From Autumnicola musiva (GTDB lineage Bacteria > Bacteroidota > Bacteroidia > Flavobacteriales > Flavobacteriaceae): a stretch of 64,000 bases of DNA. Where the stretch lies: contig NZ_JAVRHK010000005.1 of assembly GCF_031846585.1 (NCBI RefSeq), positions 1 to 64,000 on the forward strand, in the 5' to 3' direction. Under the pieces are notes generated by a model that worked only from the letters and a program-made list of their open reading frames with translations, did not search any database and was not told the origin of the DNA. Made by a program: the position numbers and the translations under genes. Of this stretch, positions 7,304 to 16,341 are shown in pieces; position 1 is the stretch's first letter, and the number at the start of each line of letters is the position of its first letter.

Positions 7304-7733
7304 CCCATTTATTTTTATAAGTTATCTACTACAGATTAGGGACACGGCAAAAGGTTGCTTGCGGTAATGTTAAAAAGTATATCCTTAATCTTTTCTTATC
7401 GCGCATAGAGAACTAAGCCTCCACAATTAAATAATTCGCGGTTCAAATCGGGAAAAAGGAATAATCGCCATGAACCACGCACCAAATTTTGGAGTTGATG
7501 AAAATTGTATAAAAATTGGTGTAAAATCTTTTTCATCATTACTGTTGGAACGGGCAAATAGCGAATAAAGGACTATTTTATGACCGGATTAGGTTTTTAA
7601 TCAGCTCCTAATACCAAGACTGAATAATTCCAAAAACGATCAAATCATAACTGAAAAAATATTTCCACAAATTAAACCTGTAACATTTTCCCTTAAAGCC
7701 GTCCTATAAATACATCATTACATCAATCATCTT
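7304..7733. other. Intergenic region between divergent genes
   Basis: 430 bases between the lipoprotein gene (minus) and the serine hydrolase gene (plus). No ORF with family resemblance, no strong hairpin and no clear TAnnTTTG element close to either start was found. It presumably holds both promoters. Confidence 0.5.
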
Positions 7734-8804
7734 ATGAAGTATTCATTATCAACCTCGATCATTTTATCAATTTTAATCTTCTTTCCTTTCCTAAAATCCC
7801 AAGGGCAAACAGGGAATGATTCCGGAAAGATATCCCGGCAAATAGATTCCATCCTTACCTCAAAATCCCTTAACGGCAAACTCAACGGAAATGTGCTGGT
7901 GCTAAAAGACGGGAAAGAACTTTATCAAAATTCTTTTGGGTTTGCCGATGCCAATAAAACAAAAAAACTAACCAGAGACTACCGGTTTAACATCGGATCC
8001 GTTTACAAAGAGTTTCCTGCAGTTGCTATTATGCAGCTAAAGGAAAGCGGGAGACTCAAGCTGCAGGATAAATTAAGTACATATTTACCCGGGCTTCCCA
8101 ATTGGGCACACACTATATCTATTCTTAATTTACTACAGTATTCCGGCGGACTTCCAAAAATCGATTGGGGCGGCCACTTCAGTAAAGGGGAAACGGTAAC
8201 CGATGCTATGATCATGAGCGATTTACAAAAGATAAAACAGCTCGATTTCTCTCCCGGGAGCGACTATCTTTATTCCAATTACAGCCCGATATTACTGACT
8301 AAAATAGTAGAACATATCAGCGGTCAGGATTTCCAAAAGTATGCTCGTCTAAACCTGTTTGATCCTTATGGATTGGAAAACTCTAAAATTAGCGAACAGT
8401 ACCCTTATAAGGATAAAACTTTGATGGCCATTCCCTTCAATGAAAATTACGAAGCTGACAGTTATAAAATTTCCATGCCCCTGATTTTATTCAGTGCTAC
8501 TACAGAAGATATGTATCAATGGTTTCATCACCTGGATTCCTTTCATATTGTAAGTAAGAATTCGGTAGAAATACTCTCGCAGGAAGCAAAAGAGGGTACT
8601 AATATCCAGGCTCCACTGGGACGATGTGATTGGAAAAATGGGCAGGTAGTGGAACACTCCCATCACGGCTCCAGCGCCAGTTACGAGTGCGTGATTAGAA
8701 GGTTTAAGCAGGACGACCTTAGTATCATCATTCTTACCAATCAAAAACACCGGAATGTCTATGATATATCTGATGAGATTTTAGCGTTGTTCGAAAAAGG
8801 GTAA
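7734..8804 (+). CDS. Serine hydrolase, class C beta-lactamase / PBP4-like family
   Basis: 356 residues with a signal peptide (first ~25, ending SQGQT), so exported. The catalytic SxxK motif is SVYK (89-92), the YxN motif is YSN (180-182), and a HHGSS segment near 307 stands in the place of the KTG box. These are the hallmarks of the beta-lactamase superfamily that includes D-amino-acid peptidases and esterases. The exact substrate cannot be read. It is followed after 51 bases by an S41 peptidase gene on the same strand, possibly co-transcribed. Confidence 0.88.
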   Translation: MKYSLSTSIILSILIFFPFLKSQGQTGNDSGKISRQIDSILTSKSLNGKLNGNVLVLKDGKELYQNSFGFADANKTKKLTRDYRFNIGSVYKEFPAVAIMQLKESGRLKLQDKLSTYLPGLPNWAHTISILNLLQYSGGLPKIDWGGHFSKGETVTDAMIMSDLQKIKQLDFSPGSDYLYSNYSPILLTKIVEHISGQDFQKYARLNLFDPYGLENSKISEQYPYKDKTLMAIPFNENYEADSYKISMPLILFSATTEDMYQWFHHLDSFHIVSKNSVEILSQEAKEGTNIQAPLGRCDWKNGQVVEHSHHGSSASYECVIRRFKQDDLSIIILTNQKHRNVYDISDEILALFEKG

Positions 8805-8855
8805 TTCCAATTAAGACTTTGCCTGTTTTTCCTAATTCTATAAAATAACCCGTTC

Positions 8856-10352
8856 ATGAAAACGAAACTTCTCCTATTTCTACTTTTTAGCCTGCTGTTA
8901 ACTACTTCCAAAGCACAAAAAAGGAATTTAAGCAAGACGCAGGTGGAGCAGGATCTGGAATTCCTGACCACAATCCTAAATGAAAACGCTTCATACGTGT
9001 ACCTAAACGATTATGATTTCCAAAAGGATTTTGAAAATTATCTGCAAACCATACATGACTCCGTCCCACTTGAAAATTTCGGATTGTTCCTTACCAAAAG
9101 CATAGGAAAAATTGGCGACAGACATTCTTACATCAAAGGCTTCAGTATAGATTCGCTCTTTTTACCATTTATGTATGCACCCTTACATCAAAAGGTGGTT
9201 GTTTTAGATTTAAATACAAACATGGCGCTAAGAATACTTCATCCAAAATTCCCGTATCTCAAAAAAATTGACGGAATGCCTATCGAAGATTTTCTAAAAA
9301 AAATACGGCCTGAAGATTTAATGGCTCCAGAAGAAACCTATTTTACCAGGGCGGTCCGGGATATTCGTGATATTCAAAAAAACTATAAACTACTGGGTAA
9401 AACCCTGCCTGAAGAAATTAAACTAAGACTTACGGATGCCACATTTCAAAACGATACCACGATCATCGTTTCACCGGTTGAAAAAGCAGTCAGGTTTCGG
9501 CCCTGGGATGAAGAATTCGGTAGAAATTATATTCTTGTAAAAGATGAAGATTACAATAATCCGGAAATTATAAAACCACTTTTTAGAATAGAAGATAATA
9601 TTGCTTACATCAAACTTCCGGCCCTGCCCGATGAAGAGGAAGCACCTCAACTTTTTGAAAAGGTCAATACTGTTATGAAATCTATTAAAGATAAGAGCAG
9701 AGCTTTAATTATCGACCTAAGAAGCAACGGTGGCGGCACCCGGGATTTAATGTATGAATTTGCAAAGTATTTAGTGCATCCGGATTCGGTATATGTAATA
9801 AACGCTACCAAACAAAGGGGCCCAATTCCATTACCAAAAGATTATAAAGAAGGTTTGAATACCAGGTTTTTGTATGCCTTTTCAGAATTGAATCCTATCG
9901 AGCAAAAAAGAATTACGGCATTTTTGAAGACCTTTAAACCAAGGTATGTTTTAGATGATAGTAAATACAGTGAATACTATTTCGGTTTATTTAATGGGAA
10001 GAAATTAACCGAACCAGACTTTTACTATGACAAACCTGTTTACATTTTAGCCAATGAAAAAACTTTTAGTGCGGCATCAGTTTTTGTTGCTGCTTTTAAA
10101 GGAGTTCCAAATGTCCATATTGTAGGGGTTACAACCGATGGTTCCAGTGGGAATAGCGAGCGGTTTGAATTACCAAATTCACAATTACGGGGAAAAATAA
10201 GTACGATGGTTTCTTTTCAAAAAGACGGAAAAATCTTTGACGGATTTGGGACAGAACCCGACATAAAAATTGAAAGAGATATAGATCAGGTACTGTGGAA
10301 ATCTGACTCTCAACTTGAAAAAGTAAGAATCCTGATATTGAACCAAAAATAA
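8856..10352 (+). CDS. S41 family peptidase, exported
   Basis: 498 residues with a signal peptide ending near TTSKAQK. The C-terminal half has the S41 core: ALIIDLRSNGGGTRDLMYEF, then the nucleophile region KTFSAASVF, and GVTTDGSSGNSERFE. The Lys found in C-terminal-processing proteases (TxGKG) is not at the expected place; the GNSE segment suggests the Ser/Glu type of S41 site. No obvious PDZ domain between the N-terminal helical part and the core. It follows the serine hydrolase gene by 51 bases. Probably a periplasmic or surface protease. Confidence 0.85.
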   Translation: MKTKLLLFLLFSLLLTTSKAQKRNLSKTQVEQDLEFLTTILNENASYVYLNDYDFQKDFENYLQTIHDSVPLENFGLFLTKSIGKIGDRHSYIKGFSIDSLFLPFMYAPLHQKVVVLDLNTNMALRILHPKFPYLKKIDGMPIEDFLKKIRPEDLMAPEETYFTRAVRDIRDIQKNYKLLGKTLPEEIKLRLTDATFQNDTTIIVSPVEKAVRFRPWDEEFGRNYILVKDEDYNNPEIIKPLFRIEDNIAYIKLPALPDEEEAPQLFEKVNTVMKSIKDKSRALIIDLRSNGGGTRDLMYEFAKYLVHPDSVYVINATKQRGPIPLPKDYKEGLNTRFLYAFSELNPIEQKRITAFLKTFKPRYVLDDSKYSEYYFGLFNGKKLTEPDFYYDKPVYILANEKTFSAASVFVAAFKGVPNVHIVGVTTDGSSGNSERFELPNSQLRGKISTMVSFQKDGKIFDGFGTEPDIKIERDIDQVLWKSDSQLEKVRILILNQK

Positions 10353-10439
10353 AGCTATTTATTTCCAGAAAAAGCGGAAAATTGAGGCATCGAGATAATA
10401 TTCTGCTATTTTAGCTACTCTAATCTTAAATTTACTATC

Positions 10440-10616
10440 ATGAAAGAACTTATTGAAAACCTTCAGTCTACTTACCAATCCTTCCAAACCGATGCCAACG
10501 CGCAATCGGAAAGTGGCAACAAAAGCGCCGGAACCAGGGCAAGAAAATCTTCTTTAGAGCTGGAAAAGCTGTTGAAAGAGTTTCGCAAAGTCTCTATCGC
10601 AGAATCAAAAAAGTAA
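10440..10616 (+). CDS. Histone H1-like protein (Hc1 family)
   Basis: A 58-residue ORF starting MKELIENLQSTYQSFQTDAN and ending EFRKVSIAESKK. The middle SGNKSAGTRARKSSLELEKL, the basic character and the C-terminal LLKEFRKVS are typical of the short Bacteroidota Hc1 histone-like DNA-binding protein, which is normally about 58 residues. It likely helps compact the nucleoid. It stands alone with a hairpin terminator just downstream (10622-10650). Small but well supported by family resemblance. Confidence 0.85.
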   Translation: MKELIENLQSTYQSFQTDANAQSESGNKSAGTRARKSSLELEKLLKEFRKVSIAESKK

Positions 10617-10621
10617 AAAAT

Positions 10622-10650
10622 CGCTCTCCTTTTTTAGGAGGTTTTTATTT
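10622..10650 (+). terminator. Rho-independent terminator after histone-like gene
   Basis: Short stem CTCCT (10626-10630) with AGGAG (10636-10640), a T-rich loop, then GTTTTTATTTT. Placed 6 bases after the stop codon. The stem is short but position and T tract fit. Confidence 0.6.
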
Positions 10651-10729
10651 TGAACCAGGCTTCAGGAGGCCATTTTCTGAAGCCTATTCCAGTTTGGTCA
10701 GAAAGAAATAACCATTCCCAGTTCAACTC

Positions 10730-11413
10730 ATGAATTTTTCTGAACATTATACTACGCTTTATAGGATGGCAGTTTCACAAATTGAAAGTGATCAATACAA
10801 ACAAGATCATTTAATTGATTCTCCATTGGATAAGAGATTTGGCATTACATTACTTCTTCGCCCACCGAAAGAAACTACATATAATATCCAAAATCTTCTT
10901 TCGGACTTGAAAGAAATAAATCCTTCCCAGTATTATTATCCCAATTCAGACATACATATTACTGTAATGTCAATAATTTCATGTTATGATGGTTTTAGTA
11001 TAGAAAAAATTTCGGTACCGGAATATGTGCATCTTGTAAAAAGAAGTCTTCAAGGTATAGGAAAATTTAAAATTAGTTTTAAAGGGATTACGGCTGCTGC
11101 TTCTGGAGTGATGATTCAGGGTTTTCCAGAGCAAGAAACGCTAAATTCTCTTAGAAATAATCTCAGAATAAATTTTAAAAGTTCAGATCTGGAACAGACA
11201 ATCGATAAGAGATATTCCATTCAAACCGCACATTCTACCGTAGTAAGGTTTCGCCATAAGTTAAATGAAAAAGATAATTTTTTAAAGGTACTACAAAACT
11301 ACAGGAAACATGACTTTGGATCTTTTGAAGTGCAGGAACTGGAATTGGTTTATAATGACTGGTATCAAAGAGAAGAAAATACAAAATTGCTGAAAAAATT
11401 TATATTGAAGTAA
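10730..11413 (+). CDS. 2H phosphoesterase superfamily protein (2'-5' RNA ligase-like)
   Basis: 227 residues. Two HxT motifs, HIT (76-78) and HST (168-170), are about 90 residues apart inside beta-strand-like contexts. That is the signature of the 2H family, which includes RNA 2',3'-cyclic phosphodiesterases. Likely cytoplasmic, with no signal peptide. Substrate unknown; RNA ends or cyclic nucleotides are typical. It stands alone between the histone-like gene and the convergent umuC gene. Confidence 0.75.
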   Translation: MNFSEHYTTLYRMAVSQIESDQYKQDHLIDSPLDKRFGITLLLRPPKETTYNIQNLLSDLKEINPSQYYYPNSDIHITVMSIISCYDGFSIEKISVPEYVHLVKRSLQGIGKFKISFKGITAAASGVMIQGFPEQETLNSLRNNLRINFKSSDLEQTIDKRYSIQTAHSTVVRFRHKLNEKDNFLKVLQNYRKHDFGSFEVQELELVYNDWYQREENTKLLKKFILK

Positions 11414-11484
11414 GGACAATCCTCTATCTGGAAATTCTTTTAAAATGTACCAAATAAGTTAAAGGCTTTGTTAGATAAAAATAT

Positions 11485-12744
11485 CTATTTTGCATGAACT
11501 AATAAGATTTCTTCAAGCCTTGTGGTATATCTCGGAGAGAGTTTTTCCTGCCTTGCTTTCCAGGTACGGCCAAGATCCTGCCCTGCAAATTTCACCTTAT
11601 CTGACAAATTTCTATTTAGGTGATCGATGGTTTTCATCAGTTGTTCATGTTTTGAATTTACTGTAGAAAACAGCGATAACTGGCGCTGGCTTTCCGGGAT
11701 TAATCCCATAAGTATGATTCCCGCTTTTTTGTATTCATAGCCCTGCCTGAAAATTTTGGCCAGGCCAGATAAAGCAGCTTTGGTAATTTCAATTGTTGAG
11801 TTTGCAGGAGAAGCCAACTTCACGGCTATATTACACCTATATTGCTTTAAGTCCTGCCGATGAGGATTGGTGTGCAGGAAAACATAGATCATACTACAGC
11901 AGGATTGTTGCTTTCTGAGTTTATAGGCTCCCCTGGCACAGTAGGTACTTACCCGCTCTCTTAGTTCATGGTATTCGGAATACATTTTTTCAAATGCCCG
12001 TGTTACGGCAATATTCTTTTTGATGACCGGCTCTTCCAGATCCAAAATATTTTCACCGGAAAGATCTCTTTTTAACCTTAACCCCACCTGTGTCATTTCC
12101 TTTCGCACGTATTCGTGAGGGAGCTTTGTAAACTGTAGGGCATTATAGACCTTAATCCCCTGAAGCTTTTTAGCATGCTGCCATCCGATTCCCCATACAT
12201 CTTCTATTCTTGTACATGCCAGTGCCTTATCAATTTTTTCTGCGGAATCCAGGATATACACTCCACCTGTCCTATTACTGAATTTCTTAGCAATTTTATT
12301 TGCAATTTTAGCTAATGATTTTGTAGGTGCTATACCCACACTAATTGGAATACCTGTTCCCCGCTTTACTTTTTCAACCATATTCAGTCCAAGTTGTCTC
12401 AGGTCAAAAAACCTGAAGCCTTCAAACTTTAGAAAAGATTCATCTATAGAATAGATTTCAATTTCCGGAGTAAACCCAGATAGAATATTCATCACCCTGG
12501 AACTCATATCCCCATAAAGGGCATAATTAGAGGAAAATACCTGTACATTTCTATTCTTAAATATCTTTTCATATAAAAAAGCAGGAGCTCCCATAGGAAT
12601 ATCAAGAGCTTTAGCTTCATTTGACCTGGCGATAACGCAGCCATCATTATTAGACAGCACCACAACGGCTTTATCTTTAATCATTGGGTTAAAAACCCTT
12701 TCACAGGAAGCATAGAAATTATTACAATCTACCAAGGCAAACAT
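11485..12744 (-). CDS. umuC: Translesion DNA polymerase V catalytic subunit UmuC (Y family)
   Basis: 419 residues from the internal ATG MFALVDCNNF, which is the conserved start of the family. An in-frame extension upstream only reads through umuD. Catalytic acids are D6, D101 and E102 (SIDES), and NNFY near the start carries the steric-gate position. The little-finger and UmuC-specific C-terminal parts are present through LSPRYTTRLEEIL. Start ATG and the umuD stop share one base (TAATG), so translation is probably coupled. With UmuD it performs error-prone bypass of DNA lesions. Confidence 0.93.
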   Translation of the reverse strand: MFALVDCNNFYASCERVFNPMIKDKAVVVLSNNDGCVIARSNEAKALDIPMGAPAFLYEKIFKNRNVQVFSSNYALYGDMSSRVMNILSGFTPEIEIYSIDESFLKFEGFRFFDLRQLGLNMVEKVKRGTGIPISVGIAPTKSLAKIANKIAKKFSNRTGGVYILDSAEKIDKALACTRIEDVWGIGWQHAKKLQGIKVYNALQFTKLPHEYVRKEMTQVGLRLKRDLSGENILDLEEPVIKKNIAVTRAFEKMYSEYHELRERVSTYCARGAYKLRKQQSCCSMIYVFLHTNPHRQDLKQYRCNIAVKLASPANSTIEITKAALSGLAKIFRQGYEYKKAGIILMGLIPESQRQLSLFSTVNSKHEQLMKTIDHLNRNLSDKVKFAGQDLGRTWKARQEKLSPRYTTRLEEILLVHAK

Positions 12745-13169
12745 TACATATTTTTTACAACACTGGTGACAATTCCCCAAATAATAAAGTCATTATCCCC
12801 GGTAACTTTTATAGGCTTGTAATTTTCATTTTCCGCCATAAGCCAAATCACATCCTTCTCAATTTTCAACCGCTTTACTATAAATTCCCCATCAATAAAA
12901 CACACCGCTATTTTTCCGTTTATAGGTTCTATGCTTTTATCTATTATTAGTAGATCGCCATCATGGATCCCGGCATTTTTCATAGAATCTCCCTTTACCC
13001 TCCCAAAGAAGGTGGCATCTTTGTTTTTAATAAATTCCCTGTTAAGATCAATGGAATGCTCCAAATGATCGTCCGCCGGGGAAGGAAAACCTGCCGAAAT
13101 TCCTGCATCAACAATCGGCAATTTGTACTCCTTACCCTCATCTGCTTTAAATATATCCACGCTTATCAT
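12744..13169 (-). CDS. umuD: Self-cleaving polymerase V subunit UmuD (LexA/S24 family)
   Basis: 141 residues from MISVDIFKAD; an upstream start at 13205 would add 12 residues not typical of the family. Cleavage site AG (26-27, in ISAGFPSP), catalytic Ser62 in KGDSM and Lys99 in EFIVKRL are all present, so autocleavage should work. There is no DNA-binding domain, as expected for UmuD. It overlaps umuC by one base. Upstream, toward the divergent gene at 13242, a perfect palindrome (13187-13201) could be a damage-response operator. Confidence 0.92.
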   Translation of the reverse strand: MISVDIFKADEGKEYKLPIVDAGISAGFPSPADDHLEHSIDLNREFIKNKDATFFGRVKGDSMKNAGIHDGDLLIIDKSIEPINGKIAVCFIDGEFIVKRLKIEKDVIWLMAENENYKPIKVTGDNDFIIWGIVTSVVKNM

Positions 13170-13174
13170 GAAAG

Positions 13175-13226
13175 CAAAAATAGCTTTAGGATTATTTCCT
13201 AGCAAATGGAATTTATCCTAATTTTG
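13175..13226. promoter_or_regulatory. Divergent control region of umuDC with palindromic operator candidate
   Basis: TAGGATTATTTCCTA (13187-13201) is a perfect 5-bp-arm inverted repeat with a 5-base spacer. A minus-strand -7-like TATTTTTG (13182-13175) points to umuD and a plus-strand TAATTTTG (13219-13226) points to the gene at 13242. The minus element lies only 5 bases from the umuD ATG, so that transcript would be nearly leaderless; this element is uncertain. Symmetry and position suggest shared regulation. Confidence 0.45.
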
Positions 13227-13241
13227 TTTAAAATGTATTTT

Positions 13242-13604
13242 ATGGGACTTTTAGATATAAGAAATATTAGAAGTGAGGCTCCACAACAGACTGTAGAAGA
13301 TGCACACCTAGGCGTTTCCTGTGATTACCTCTTTTCTGCTAAACGTAGTAAAAAAGGCAGCGATTATATTTACATGAAGGTTTGGGTATTTATAACATGC
13401 TGGCAGGGACATCAGTATCAGCAATATGGTTTTCATACAGGGGATTACATGCAGTGGCAGGAACTTATATTAAAGAGGATAGAACACTGTCTGCTCACTT
13501 ATAGTGTAGACCCTTTGCAAACCAAGCGTATGCTACGGGAAATAGAACCCTCAAAAGATAAAATGATAATGTGGGATGAGAATATGAATGGAATCATAAG
13601 ATAA
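13242..13604 (+). CDS. Unknown protein divergent from umuDC
   Basis: 120 residues from ATG at 13242 (MGLLDIRNIRSE); an upstream in-frame ATG at 13206 would lie over the promoter. It contains aromatic residues and a WVFITCWQGHQYQQYGFHTG stretch, and the C-terminus is charged. No family recognised, no signal peptide or membrane segment. It shares a palindromic control region with umuDC, so a role in or co-regulation with damage tolerance is possible but unproven. Confidence 0.6.
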   Translation: MGLLDIRNIRSEAPQQTVEDAHLGVSCDYLFSAKRSKKGSDYIYMKVWVFITCWQGHQYQQYGFHTGDYMQWQELILKRIEHCLLTYSVDPLQTKRMLREIEPSKDKMIMWDENMNGIIR

Positions 13605-14045
13605 CTTTTTTGCGATTCATGTCCCCTGCTATTTTCCTTGTAATGTAATTAATTCCAGTTATGACAAGCATTAGAAAATCCAAACAAGCTCTTCTAAACA
13701 AAAAAGGAAGAGTACGCCAACAGCAAACTGGAAGATGAATTTTTATAAGCTTTGGGTGCAGAAAAGATTCCAGGTACATAAACATATTATTAATTTAAAG
13801 TTTAACTCAAACTACAATATTTATAACCTTATGAAATTTTCATCTACAACGGTTTTAGCAAAAAATTAAAGCAGGAATTATAGAATATTAAACAATAAAG
13901 AAGCAGAGGATGGATAACAAAAGACTAGAATTATCGTTAAAATTTAGTTAAAGGTATCAAATTCGGTTACACTAAAAACAGGATCTCTGAAAGGTGCAGG
14001 AATAAAGGGATTTCGTGATTTTTGGATAGTTCCTCTTTCTCCGCT
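13605..14045. other. Intergenic region with tRNA-like 3' end
   Basis: No supported gene. The last bases before the terminator, TCCTCTTTCTCCGC (14031-14044), resemble the 3' acceptor end of a Bacteroidota serine tRNA, but no cloverleaf can be built upstream. It could be a leftover attachment site of an integrated element. The rest is AT-rich without clear structure. Confidence 0.35.
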
Positions 14046-14082
14046 AAAAAGCCCCGAAACATTAGTGTTTGCGGGGCTTTTG
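14046..14082 (-). terminator. Strong terminator after paoC
   Basis: AAAAGCCCCG pairs with CGGGGCTTTT around a short AAAC/GTTT-extended loop. Both strands give a T run, so it can act in both directions. On the minus strand it ends the aldehyde oxidoreductase operon, about 55 bases after its stop. Confidence 0.8.
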
Positions 14083-14136
14083 CTTTTTAAAAATACAGCA
14101 AGATTAAATGCTGTCCTAGTAATTATATTGTATAGG

Positions 14137-16314
14137 TTATGACACCAATCCGGCCTCTAATGGGGCTTTAATTAATTTTTCAGGAGTAATGGGCAAATCC
14201 CGCATTCGCTTTCCTGTCGCATTAAAGATGGCATTTGCAATTGAAGCGGCAACGCTTGTGATACCAAGTTCACCAATACCCTTGATGCCCATAGCGTTAG
14301 CGATTTTATCTTCTTCCGGTAAGAAAACCACATCAATGTTAGCCATATCCAGATTTACCGGCACATGATAATCGGCAAGGGAACGAGTAATAAAATTACC
14401 AAAGTTTGGCTCCACTTTAGTCTGCTCCGCCAATACCATTCCTGCTCCCATAGTTAACCCACCGATAATTTGACCGTAGGCAGTTTTAGGATTTACAATT
14501 TTCCCTGCAGAACCTACATTAACCATCCTTTTAATTCGGTACATCCCTGTATCTTTATCTACCCACACTTCAGAAAAATTAGCTCCGAAAGAGAAAACTG
14601 AATGCTTTTTAAATTCCTCTGATGGCGTTGCGGTACCTTCAGCTTCAAATTTGTCCAGATTATTTGTCTTCAAAAGTTCGGCTACTGCTATATCCTCATC
14701 TTTACCTATATTTCTATTTTGTTTCAATTTCGAAATAGCGTTCAGGCAGGCGGCACGCGCACCATTACAGTAAGAGGCTGCTCCCCAGGAACCTCCCGAG
14801 CCTGGTGTAAGCGGAAACAATGAATCTCCCAGTTCCACCGTCACCTGCTCTACTGGAATCCCCAGGTATTCTGCAGCAGTTTGGGCAATAATAGTATAAC
14901 TCCCTGTCCCAATATCTGTTGCATCCATCTGGATGGTGGCATAAACTTTATTACCATCCAGCTCCAGTATTACCTTTGAAGATGTTTCCCTGTAAGGTGC
15001 CCTTCGTGAAGCAGCACTTACACCATAGCCTATAAGCCAGTTACCTTCCTGTTTGGTTCGGGGTTTCATATTTCGGTTTTCCCAACCAAATTTATCCGCA
15101 CCAATGCGCAGGCATTCTTTTAAGAGCCGGGATGAAAATGGTTTATTCTCACTTAAATCTATTTGTGTGTCATTTTTTATTCTAAATTCAACAGGATCCA
15201 TTTTTAATTTCCAGGCCATTTCATCCATTGCAGATTCCAATGCAAAACTTCCGGTTGCTTCTCCCGGAGCCCTCATAGCAAAAGGGGTTTGAAAATTCAT
15301 TGGTATTAACCTGTACTTTATTTCACTATTGGGAACATCATAAAGCATTTTTGTCATCATCCCGCAAGGTTCCTGGTACTCCTGATATGTAGAAGTATGA
15401 GATAAAGTTTCATGAGACATAGCAGTGAGTGTACCATCACTTTTTGCCCCAATCTGCATTCGCTGTTCATTAAATTGCCTCATACCGGTATTGGTAAACA
15501 TTTGGTGCCTGGTGACGGTAAACTGAACAGGACGTCCCAGCATTTTTGAAGCCATAACCGCCATAATTGCATGACGCTCTGTGTTTAATTTAGAACCAAA
15601 TCCCCCACCTACATAAGCGGCAATTACCCTAACATCTTTCTTTGGAATTTGAAATGTATCAGATATTGCTATCGTTGAGTGTTCAACCATTTGCTGGCTT
15701 GCATAGGCAGTTACTTTTCCATTTTCCCAGGAGGCAATAATGGCGTGCAATTCCATAGGATGATGATGTTCTATAGGAGTATTATAAATTGCGTCCAGTG
15801 TTTCATCAGCCTCTGCCATTCCGGCTGCCATATCTCCACGGAAATAATCAGAATTCTCATTGGGTTTATAGGCTTTTGATCTTGATTCATCAAAATCTAT
15901 GGCCGGATTTGAATCCTGTTTATATTCAAATTTCACCAATCTGGCTGCATACTGTGCCTGCTCAAAAGTTTCAGCCACAACCACCCCCACAAATTCTCCA
16001 TAGTAATTAACTTTTGGACTTTGCAAAACAGGAGCAATAGTTGTTGTAGAGAGTTGCGGCATTTCTTCATCAAAAGTATTTAGCTTTTCAGCATTTTTAT
16101 ACGTAATTACCGCCAGTACCCCATCTAATTTTTCTGCTTCCGCAGTATCTACAGAAATAATTTCACCCTTAGCTATTGTACTATTAATTCCCTGTGCATA
16201 TAGCTTATTTTCAACAGGAAATTCAGAAGCATATTTTGCCATTCCCGTAACTTTTAACCGGCCATCTATCCTGTTAATAGCTTCTCCTACTCCAGATGCT
16301 TTAAATTTATTCAT
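14137..16314 (-). CDS. paoC: Aldehyde oxidoreductase molybdenum-binding subunit (PaoC-like)
   Basis: 725 residues, the molybdopterin subunit of a xanthine dehydrogenase-family enzyme. Conserved segments seen are VGGGFGSK, FAMRAPGEATGSFALESAMD and the active-site GIKGIGELG with the catalytic Glu near the C-terminus. Length fits PaoC/YagR. It is the last gene of a three-gene operon with the FAD (27 bases upstream) and 2Fe-2S subunits. No signal of its own; in E. coli the complex is exported through the Tat signal of the PaoA subunit. It likely oxidises aromatic or other aldehydes in the periplasm. Confidence 0.9.
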   Translation of the reverse strand: MNKFKASGVGEAINRIDGRLKVTGMAKYASEFPVENKLYAQGINSTIAKGEIISVDTAEAEKLDGVLAVITYKNAEKLNTFDEEMPQLSTTTIAPVLQSPKVNYYGEFVGVVVAETFEQAQYAARLVKFEYKQDSNPAIDFDESRSKAYKPNENSDYFRGDMAAGMAEADETLDAIYNTPIEHHHPMELHAIIASWENGKVTAYASQQMVEHSTIAISDTFQIPKKDVRVIAAYVGGGFGSKLNTERHAIMAVMASKMLGRPVQFTVTRHQMFTNTGMRQFNEQRMQIGAKSDGTLTAMSHETLSHTSTYQEYQEPCGMMTKMLYDVPNSEIKYRLIPMNFQTPFAMRAPGEATGSFALESAMDEMAWKLKMDPVEFRIKNDTQIDLSENKPFSSRLLKECLRIGADKFGWENRNMKPRTKQEGNWLIGYGVSAASRRAPYRETSSKVILELDGNKVYATIQMDATDIGTGSYTIIAQTAAEYLGIPVEQVTVELGDSLFPLTPGSGGSWGAASYCNGARAACLNAISKLKQNRNIGKDEDIAVAELLKTNNLDKFEAEGTATPSEEFKKHSVFSFGANFSEVWVDKDTGMYRIKRMVNVGSAGKIVNPKTAYGQIIGGLTMGAGMVLAEQTKVEPNFGNFITRSLADYHVPVNLDMANIDVVFLPEEDKIANAMGIKGIGELGITSVAASIANAIFNATGKRMRDLPITPEKLIKAPLEAGLVS

Positions 16315-16341
16315 AATAATTTTTTGATTTTTTTAATTGGC

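Noticed and set aside
13594..13785. A 63-codon minus-strand ORF
   Set aside because: No recognisable domain or signal, and it lies in low-complexity intergenic sequence.
13920..14045. A complete tRNA gene
   Set aside because: Only a 14-base acceptor-like end is seen; no D, anticodon or T arms can be formed upstream.
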